Origin: CALLMM01 sp964429855
GTDB lineage: Bacteria > Armatimonadota > Chthonomonadetes > Chthonomonadales > CAJBBX01
Assembly: GCA_964429855.1 (NCBI GenBank)
Contig: CAYSDM010000005.1
Location: 1-64,000 of the forward strand
Length of the DNA: 64,000 bases
Direction: 5' to 3'
Position numbers and translations under genes: made by a program. The number at the start of each line of letters is the position of its first letter. The first letter of the stretch is position 1. The notes beneath the pieces are model-generated. The model made no database searches and had not been told where the DNA came from. It worked only from the letters and a program-made list of their open reading frames with translations. Shown here piece by piece: positions 58,088-64,000 of the stretch.

Positions 58088-59229
58088 AACTGCTGGGAAC
58101 GAAAATTAACTTCGACTATAACGCGGAGGCAAAGGTATTCTCCTCGCTGCTCCGGAACAGGCACTCTCTCTATGAGGCTTCCGTCATCTATAACTGCTGG
58201 CAAGGGGCTTCACAGGGATGGGAGCAGTTTCAGAGCGACTCAGGCGCGCAAGTTATTCCATTCGATACCGGCTGGAGACCTAATCCAGACAACCGGCGCT
58301 CCGCCTTCGGGAAAGTCGTGTCGGTAGCGAAATACTATCGGTCCCTCCCAAAGCTGCTCAAAATAGCCCGCAATCTGCAACCAGACCTGATCTACTCCTG
58401 CCAGCAGCGCTATGATGTAATCCTTGCCTCCTATCTGGCTAAGCGTCTGAGCAAGCCACAGATCGTGCATCTGCACTATAACATTGGACCCTGGCTGGGA
58501 CAGGCGGCGCTAAACATCCTGAAAGAGTGCCGTTTCATCATCACCGTCAGCGACTTCATCCGCGATCAGGTTATCGCCTATGGCAGATCGCCGGATTCGG
58601 TTGCGACGGTTCGCAACACGATGCGAATACCGGAACCTGTTCCGCTCTCCCGACGCTGCGCGCTGCGCGATTCGCTTGGCATTCCGCAGGAGGCGGTCGT
58701 GGTAGGGATGGTGGCACGCCTGGACCCGTTCAAAGGCGCGGAGGATGTCGTCTCGGCTTTTATTCAGATCGCGGATCGCTTCCCGCAAGCCTATCTGGTA
58801 ATGGTCGGAGATGGCTCTCTGCGCGAAAGTCTGGAAAAGCAGGCATTCAGCAGTCCAGCAGCGGATCATATTCGCTTTACCGGTCGTCGAACGGATGTTC
58901 CCGAACTTCTGGGAATGATTGACATCTTTACGCATCCCTCGCATAAAGACCCGGCTCCGCTGGCAGTCCTGGAGGCATGCGCGGCCGGTCTGCCGGTAGT
59001 CGCCTATGAAGAGGGGGGGATCTGCGAGTTTATTGTCAACGGGAAAACGGGTCTTCTGACGGAGCCGAACAGAGTGGAAGGATTAGCGGCATCGCTGACT
59101 GCGCTGATCTCCGACCCGGAACGCGCACGAGAGATGGGTGTTTTAAATCAGCAGCGTATCGCGGAGGAGTTTCAACCGGAACAGGCAGGGAAGAGATTCG
59201 CGGAGATCATCCTCTCTAAAGCAGTTTAG
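58084..59229 (+). CDS. Family 4 glycosyltransferase
   Basis: A 381-residue GT-B enzyme. The C-terminal nucleotide-sugar motif V-L-E-A-C-A-A-G-L-P-V-V-A and D-I-F-T-H-P-S are typical of GT4. The donor and acceptor sugars are unknown. Its start overlaps the preceding pyruvyltransferase gene, so both are translated from one message. Confidence 0.9.
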   Translation: MKLLGTKINFDYNAEAKVFSSLLRNRHSLYEASVIYNCWQGASQGWEQFQSDSGAQVIPFDTGWRPNPDNRRSAFGKVVSVAKYYRSLPKLLKIARNLQPDLIYSCQQRYDVILASYLAKRLSKPQIVHLHYNIGPWLGQAALNILKECRFIITVSDFIRDQVIAYGRSPDSVATVRNTMRIPEPVPLSRRCALRDSLGIPQEAVVVGMVARLDPFKGAEDVVSAFIQIADRFPQAYLVMVGDGSLRESLEKQAFSSPAADHIRFTGRRTDVPELLGMIDIFTHPSHKDPAPLAVLEACAAGLPVVAYEEGGICEFIVNGKTGLLTEPNRVEGLAASLTALISDPERAREMGVLNQQRIAEEFQPEQAGKRFAEIILSKAV

Positions 59230-59263
59230 CGCAATACAGAATGTAGCGATAGGAGCTTCATTG

Positions 59264-60427
59264 ATGAAACTCAAACGACCAGAGAAGGTCATAGAACAGG
59301 ATGGGCGGGTGACGCTATCTCATCCGGTCACATTACGCGGCGTGGAGCATGAGCTATTTCTACGGCTTCCCGGTGAACCGGTGAATGACGGTATCGAGCC
59401 ATTTCTGGCGATGCTGCTCATTCCCGCGATGCGAGAAGGGATGGATCTGATACTGGAGGAGCCGATCTCTCCGAAACTGCTTCTCGCGATTGATAAGATC
59501 CAACAGCAGTTTGTGGACTGGTTCCCGGACGATTTCCGGAAGGTGAAGGTCTGCGCGGAACCGCTGGATAAGATACCGGAACAACCGATAGACGTGAAAT
59601 CAGGCTGCTTTTTCAGCGGGGGAGTCGATTCGTTCTACTCTGTACTGAAGCACCGGGAGGAGCTTTCCGGTCTCATTTATGTACACGGGATGGATGTTGG
59701 ACTACATAGAACTGACTTAAGGGAAAGAGTGCGATCTGAGTTGCTCACCTGTGCAGAATCTCTTAAACTACCACTAATCGAGTTGGAAACAAATGCTAGA
59801 CAGATTTTTGACGACATAGCCGATTGGGGCAGGTTTTATCATGGGTCTTTATTAGGGGGAGTTGCTCTAGCTCTTTCGAGTAGATTCTCCAAGATCATTA
59901 TTGCCGCAGGTAGAACCCGCGATACTCTTTTCCCATGGGGATCGCATCCTGATCTTGACCCGCTCTGGAGTAATGAACGAACAGAAATAATTCATGATGG
60001 TCTCGAGGCATGTCGAGCAGAGAAGATATTTGCCATAGCAAACACTGGGGAGGTTATGAGGCATTTGAGGGTGTGTTATCATAATATCCCTGGAAGATAT
60101 AATTGCGGAAATTGCGAAAAATGCTTGCGTACCATGGTAGTGTTGCGAGCTGCGGGAGTGTTAGATCAGTACGTTACATTTGAGAATCGCTTAGATTTAA
60201 TGCGTGTAGCTTCTATTCCACTGGTTTCTAAGAACGTAGAAGCTTGGGTGGAAGAAAACCTTTCGATCGTTCGAAAGTATGCGAACGATCCCGAACTGGA
60301 GCAGGCGCTGGTAGACTGCCTGAATCGAAAATATGATCGTGGACTCCGGCGATCTCTCCGAAGATTATGGTGGACAATCAAAAGGAATCTGTATGGCAAG
60401 CCGCGCAACTCCTGGCTGAAGAGCTAA
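59264..60427 (+). CDS. PP-loop (adenine nucleotide alpha-hydrolase) protein of the polysaccharide locus
   Basis: A 387-residue protein with the ATP-pyrophosphatase PP-loop S-G-G-V-D-S at about 119-124 and a C-terminal Cys cluster N-C-G-N-C-E-K-C. PP-loop proteins activate a substrate by adenylation, as QueC and sugar amidotransferases do; here the reaction is unknown. ATG 59264 is preferred over TTG 59261, with AGGAG 8 bases before it. From about 59,700 to 60,260 the G+C content falls to about 38% and AGA, AGG and TTA codons appear that are rare on both sides, so the gene looks mosaic. The reading frame stays intact. Confidence 0.75.
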   Translation: MKLKRPEKVIEQDGRVTLSHPVTLRGVEHELFLRLPGEPVNDGIEPFLAMLLIPAMREGMDLILEEPISPKLLLAIDKIQQQFVDWFPDDFRKVKVCAEPLDKIPEQPIDVKSGCFFSGGVDSFYSVLKHREELSGLIYVHGMDVGLHRTDLRERVRSELLTCAESLKLPLIELETNARQIFDDIADWGRFYHGSLLGGVALALSSRFSKIIIAAGRTRDTLFPWGSHPDLDPLWSNERTEIIHDGLEACRAEKIFAIANTGEVMRHLRVCYHNIPGRYNCGNCEKCLRTMVVLRAAGVLDQYVTFENRLDLMRVASIPLVSKNVEAWVEENLSIVRKYANDPELEQALVDCLNRKYDRGLRRSLRRLWWTIKRNLYGKPRNSWLKS

Positions 60428-60488
60428 TCCGCAGCCACGGCAGAAAAACTTCAAGGAGTGAATCCACAATCGTGGAAACCAGAATGAG

Positions 60489-61493
60489 ATGACTATCTGT
60501 ATCCTGGACCCAGGACTGCAAACGCAGTCGGGCAGTCCAAGCACAAATCTGGGAGACCTGATTATCCAGGACGCGGTGAATCAGGAGATTGGCGCGCTCT
60601 TCCCCGATCAGACGATCTACCGCTGCTCCACGCATGAGCCGATGACCGGGGAGCAGTTTGCTGCCATCGCAAAAATCCCTCTGATCATTGTGGGCGGGAC
60701 AAACCTGTTAACCTCGCGCATGCGCCCCTATAATCGCTGGAATGAGCATTTTAAGTGCTGGAGCAATCAGTGGGCGATTCACCTGCTGGATGCATGGCGG
60801 ATTCGTCGTGCGGTGCTGCTGGGATGCGGCTGGGTGGACTATCAGGGAGAACCGGACATCTTTACGCGGCTGATGTATAAAACGGTTCTGGCAAAAAAGG
60901 GATTTCACTCCGTCCGTGACGCCTACTCAAAGCAGAAGCTCAACAACGCTGGCATCTCCAATGTGCTGAATACCAACTGCGTGACGATGTGGAACCTTCT
61001 GCGAAAGAGAATGGAGACGATACCGACCACGAAGGCAGAGAGTGCTCTGGTGATGCTGACCGACTACCGGAAAGATCACACGCTGGATGCGCAGCTTCTT
61101 CAAATACTTGTAAAACGATACAGGCAGGTCTACGCCTGGCCTCAGGGGACGGAAGATGCCGCCTATCTTCAGGAACTGAACTTCTCCGGGGTGGTGCTGG
61201 AGCGCACATTAGAGGGACTGGATCGCTTTATTCAGTCTGATATCTCCTTTGACTATATCGGCACGCGGTTGCATGGCGGAATCCGCTGTCTCCAAAATCT
61301 GCGACGAGCGTTGATACTGGAGGTGGATAACCGGGCTAGGGAGATCGCGCAGGATACCGGACTCCCGACCACAAAACGCGACAACTTCGAGGCGATAGAG
61401 GCATGGATCGAGCGCAGCGAGCCGATTTGCCTGCGCCTGAACGAAGAGGCAATCCAGCAATGGAGAGAGAGCGTGCTGTCGTCGGTCTCCTGA
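60489..61493 (+). CDS. Polysaccharide pyruvyl transferase family protein (second)
   Basis: A 334-residue member of the same family as the gene at 56780 but clearly diverged. It keeps S-T-N-L-G-D-L-I-I near the start, G-G-T-N-L-L-T-S and the C-terminal G-T-R-L-H-G-G-I-R. The two copies may modify different sugars of one repeat unit. No good ribosome-binding site is seen before ATG 60489. It lies 61 bases after the PP-loop gene. Confidence 0.85.
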   Translation: MTICILDPGLQTQSGSPSTNLGDLIIQDAVNQEIGALFPDQTIYRCSTHEPMTGEQFAAIAKIPLIIVGGTNLLTSRMRPYNRWNEHFKCWSNQWAIHLLDAWRIRRAVLLGCGWVDYQGEPDIFTRLMYKTVLAKKGFHSVRDAYSKQKLNNAGISNVLNTNCVTMWNLLRKRMETIPTTKAESALVMLTDYRKDHTLDAQLLQILVKRYRQVYAWPQGTEDAAYLQELNFSGVVLERTLEGLDRFIQSDISFDYIGTRLHGGIRCLQNLRRALILEVDNRAREIAQDTGLPTTKRDNFEAIEAWIERSEPICLRLNEEAIQQWRESVLSSVS

Positions 61494-61536
61494 TATGCCT
61501 TCTAAATACTTCTGCTGTCATCTGATGGATTAAGAC

Positions 61537-63024
61537 GTGACAACCCAAACCGAACCCGAAGCGACTCCGACGATCTCCCACCAGAAGGTGGCGAAAAACA
61601 CCCTTATCTACCTTCTGGGGCAGATCGTCTCCTGGTGTGTGACCTTCTTAACCGTCTCGATCATCCCCCGTCGTATTGGCGAAGAGGGCATGGGGCAGCT
61701 TGCCGTTGCCGCTTCCATTACAACCACCGTCGGCTCCTGTTTTGCGCTTGGGATTGACAGCTATCTGGTTGCGGAGATCGGACGCTGCCCGGAGAATTCA
61801 GACAGACTGGTTCGCAGTCTGTGGGCGTTTCGATGCGTTACCATGCTGCCGCAGATTCTGGTCACCTTGCTGGTGATGAAGGTCATGCATGTCAGCGATC
61901 TGATCTTCTACATCGGCTGCCTGAATCTGGTCAGCATGCTTGCCACGAAGATATTCACCCCCATTCGTTCCGCCTTCAACGGCTGGGAGAATGCGCGCGC
62001 TGTCTCTATCATGGACTTTGCCACGACGCTGCCGATGTTAATGGCGATCCCATTCCTGCAATACGGTCCCCTGGGCATCTCTGTTATCTCCACCCTCTGG
62101 AACTATGTCATCCTGATCAGCAGTCTCATCGCAATCCGGGCCATTATCCGCAAAGTTCCACAGTTTGATGTCGCGCTCTGGAAGGAGCTGATAAAGGGGG
62201 GGCTGCCGTTCTTCGCCAATGGCGTAATCATGAGTCTGTTCGGATTCAGTTCCGTGTTTGTTCTGCGGCACTATATGAATGATGCGGCAGTGGGGGAGTA
62301 CAATCAGGTTACCCGCCTCGGAGGTACTTTTCTCTTTCTGCCGGTAGCGATTGGCACCGCGATGCTGCCATCTCTGGCGCGGCTGGCGGATGTCAATCCG
62401 GGCGACTTTCGCAGGATGCAGTCCCGAGTGCTTTCGCTGATGATCGCGATGGGGCTTCCAGTCGCAACGCTCATCTTCCTGCTGGCTTTCCCCTTTAGCA
62501 GACTGCTCTACGGGCAGGGGAAGTTTCTGGCGGTTCCGGTGCTGCTGCAGTTATATGCCTTCATGATTATTCCGCTCTATATCAACACCACCATCTATCG
62601 CTTTCTGATTGCCCAGAAGAAGAACGCCGTCTGGAGCGGATTTCTTGCAGGCACGGTGCTGATGCATGTGACGTTTAGCTTTCTGTTGACTCCTCTGGCG
62701 TTGCGATGGACGAAATTCGGTCAACTGGGAGTCCTGGCATCGAATATCCTGGCGGAAGTGATCACCGTGTTCTTTGCCTTCATCCTGTTAAGGACGAACC
62801 CTCTGAACCGTGAGACAGTGGGTAAGATTCTGCGGTCGCTGCTGGCGACGGCGTTGACGGCTGGGGTCATCTGGGTGACACGGAGCCTTTTCATCGTCAT
62901 CCCGGCTCTTCTCGGATTGGCGACCTACCTCGTGAGCGCCTACTATCTGAAGGTGCTTGGAGAAGAGGATCAGCGCAAGGTGGTGGATATCTTCCGGGAG
63001 AAGTTTCGACGGAGAAAGGCTTAA
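61537..63024 (+). CDS. Wzx-type polysaccharide flippase
   Basis: A 495-residue membrane protein with about 12-14 predicted spans, of the oligosaccharide flippase (MOP) superfamily. The N-terminal K-N-T-L-I-Y-L-L-G-Q and the span pairs W-C-V-T-F-L and F-V-L-R-H-Y-M-N are typical. It would move lipid-linked repeat units across the membrane. It starts with GTG 61537 without a strong ribosome-binding site. The stop TAA overlaps the stop of the convergent dehydrogenase gene. Confidence 0.88.
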   Translation: MTTQTEPEATPTISHQKVAKNTLIYLLGQIVSWCVTFLTVSIIPRRIGEEGMGQLAVAASITTTVGSCFALGIDSYLVAEIGRCPENSDRLVRSLWAFRCVTMLPQILVTLLVMKVMHVSDLIFYIGCLNLVSMLATKIFTPIRSAFNGWENARAVSIMDFATTLPMLMAIPFLQYGPLGISVISTLWNYVILISSLIAIRAIIRKVPQFDVALWKELIKGGLPFFANGVIMSLFGFSSVFVLRHYMNDAAVGEYNQVTRLGGTFLFLPVAIGTAMLPSLARLADVNPGDFRRMQSRVLSLMIAMGLPVATLIFLLAFPFSRLLYGQGKFLAVPVLLQLYAFMIIPLYINTTIYRFLIAQKKNAVWSGFLAGTVLMHVTFSFLLTPLALRWTKFGQLGVLASNILAEVITVFFAFILLRTNPLNRETVGKILRSLLATALTAGVIWVTRSLFIVIPALLGLATYLVSAYYLKVLGEEDQRKVVDIFREKFRRRKA

Positions 63025-64000
63025 AGAGAGGATCGAAGCGCGGGAGAGTCCCACACGGATGCATTACAGACGTACCCCGGTTGCTCTCCGCGTTTCAGGG
63101 CAAGAATGCTGCTCGCGGTCAGTCGGCACATCGTCTGCACCGCTTCGACCGCGTTGAAGGCGTTATGCGGGGAGAGTACGCAACGCGGCGCATTTCTGAG
63201 CGGGTGATCCGCAGGAAGTGGCTCTTCCGCATAGACATCGAGGGCGGCTCCCCCGATCTGACCGTTCTCCAGCGCTTGCAGCAGCGCCGCCTCATCCACC
63301 AGCGCGCCGCGCGACGTATTCACCAGACAGGCGCTCTTTTTCATCCATGAGAGTGTTTCGGCGTTGATCAGCTTGTCCGTCTCCGGGAGCGCAGGCGCAT
63401 GAAGTGAGACAATATCGCTCTCCCGAAGCAGTCGTTCCAGAGAGACAAACTTCACGTCCGGATAGCCTCCGGCGCGTTCTATCCGGGGGTCATACGCAAT
63501 TACGCGCATACGAAAACCCAGAGCGCGTTTCACAACCTCCTGTCCGATCTGCCCGCACCCGATCAGCCCGAGGGTCTTTTCCGCCAGTTGAAAGCCGGGA
63601 AGCTCTCCCCAGCCGCCGGAACGCATCAAAGATTCTCCCTGCGGAATATGTCGAGCCAGCGCGAGGATCAAGCCCAGGGTATAGTCCGCTACCGCCTCGG
63701 TCATCGCTCCCGGCGTGTTAGTGATGACGACTCCCGCTTCGGAGGCATCGAGCAGGTTGATCCGGTCAATCCCGACGCCGCAACGCGCAACAATCTTCAA
63801 GCGCGGGCAGGCGGAAAATACCGGCGCATAGTAGGGATCGTTGGAGGCGATGACGGCGTCGCAGTCCGCAAGAAGGGGAATCAGTTTTGACTCAGGAAGC
63901 GGTCCCGCCTCTGGCGAACGAACGACTTCACAGCCTTCCGCTCTCAGTCTGGCATCTTCATCCTGCCCGCTTACCCAGAACGCTCTCGCGGTTACCAGCA
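63021..64000 (-). CDS. D-3-phosphoglycerate dehydrogenase-like 2-hydroxyacid dehydrogenase (5' truncated by window)
   Basis: About 325 residues are visible; the frame remains open to the right edge, so the N-terminus is outside. The NAD site is G-L-I-G-C-G-Q-I-G. The catalytic Arg is in N-T-S-R-G, the Glu in Y-A-E-E-P-L and the His in S-P-H-N-A-F. These are marks of the D-isomer 2-hydroxyacid dehydrogenase family, closest in pattern to SerA-type phosphoglycerate dehydrogenases without the C-terminal ACT domain. The real substrate may differ. The UUG at 63800 is not the start, since similarity continues upstream (D-A-V-I-A-S-N-D). Confidence 0.88.
   Translation of the reverse strand, partial: LVTARAFWVSGQDEDARLRAEGCEVVRSPEAGPLPESKLIPLLADCDAVIASNDPYYAPVFSACPRLKIVARCGVGIDRINLLDASEAGVVITNTPGAMTEAVADYTLGLILALARHIPQGESLMRSGGWGELPGFQLAEKTLGLIGCGQIGQEVVKRALGFRMRVIAYDPRIERAGGYPDVKFVSLERLLRESDIVSLHAPALPETDKLINAETLSWMKKSACLVNTSRGALVDEAALLQALENGQIGGAALDVYAEEPLPADHPLRNAPRCVLSPHNAFNAVEAVQTMCRLTASSILALKRGEQPGYVCNASVWDSPALRSSL

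Noticed and set aside
59700..60260. A+T-rich segment as an inserted mobile element
   Set aside because: The reading frame is continuous, and no terminal repeats, target duplication or transposase are seen; a recombinant allele explains it better.

Overview
The window is an ordinary bacterial chromosome segment with one large, unusual insertion of unfamiliar genes. G+C is moderate (about 55-58% in the stretches I counted). Genes are tightly packed, many overlap by 4-11 bases, GTG and TTG starts occur, and near-consensus sigma-70 promoters (TTGACA-N17/18-TATAAT) stand before tRNA genes, gapA and gyrA. Phytanoyl-CoA-dioxygenase-like and neutral-ceramidase-like proteins, two xylose-isomerase-type TIM barrels (one with a Tat signal) and secreted proteins of unknown function recall Armatimonadota or Planctomycetota-like bacteria. 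That placement is inference; the sequence contains no decisive marker such as 16S rRNA.

Layout. 1-1.1 kb: 3' end of rpoC. 1.2-3.2 kb: tRNA-Lys, a PhyH-type dioxygenase and an NAD-dependent epimerase. 3.4-13.3 kb: central carbon metabolism (gapA, pgk, tpiA) interleaved with a Bax-inhibitor-1 protein, a membrane-tethered GrpE-like / DnaK-like / J-domain-TPR trio, an OsmC protein and a TIM-barrel isomerase. 13.3-32.0 kb (minus strand): a roughly 18.7-kb collinear cluster of nine genes. It contains five large paralogues, a short one-domain paralogue, a divergent beta-rich relative, a phospholipase-D-like protein and a terpene-cyclase-like enzyme fused to an unidentified domain. This is the best candidate for an undescribed system. 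32.3-36.3 kb: tRNA-Pro, mutY, a Nudix hydrolase, an unpaired tldD, a VOC protein and a CDGSH iron-sulfur protein. 36.4-40.2 kb (minus): an envelope-stress operon of ECF sigma factor, anti-sigma factor, HtrA-like protein with a broken catalytic triad and a secreted CpxP/Spy-like protein. 40.3-42.9 kb: gyrA. 43.1-43.9 kb: a secreted triple YHS-type metal-binding protein behind a perfect inverted repeat. 44-46.3 kb: tRNA-Ser(CGA), a secreted protein of unknown function, tRNA-Phe. 46.5-50.5 kb: class II aldolase, PHP phosphoesterase, OGG1-like glycosylase, cysS. 50.6-55.6 kb: tRNA-Ser(TGA), hisC-aroF, a Tat-exported TIM barrel, a GspG-like protein and a neutral-ceramidase-like protein. 55.8-63.0 kb: an exopolysaccharide locus (GT2, two polysaccharide pyruvyltransferases, GT4, a PP-loop protein, a Wzx-type flippase). 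63.0-64.0 kb: the 3' part of a SerA-like dehydrogenase.

How the genes fit together. gapA-pgk and the later tpiA supply lower glycolysis. The GrpE-like, DnaK-like and J-domain genes look like a specialised Hsp70 machine tethered to the membrane. The sigma, anti-sigma, HtrA-like and CpxP/Spy-like genes form a self-contained envelope-stress circuit. hisC and aroF overlap by ATGA and probably serve aromatic amino-acid synthesis. The nine-gene cluster has one recognisable promoter, at its upstream end. Its large proteins share a head domain with an F-Y-Y-x-P motif, a P-S-L-x-G-D-N-R motif and tandem Ig-like C-terminal modules. None has a recognisable signal peptide, so they may build a hetero-oligomeric intracellular or lysis-released structure working with the phospholipase-D-like and terpene-cyclase-like enzymes. 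The existence of the family is read from the sequence; its function is unknown.

I saw no insertion sequence, CRISPR array, rRNA or phage integrase gene.
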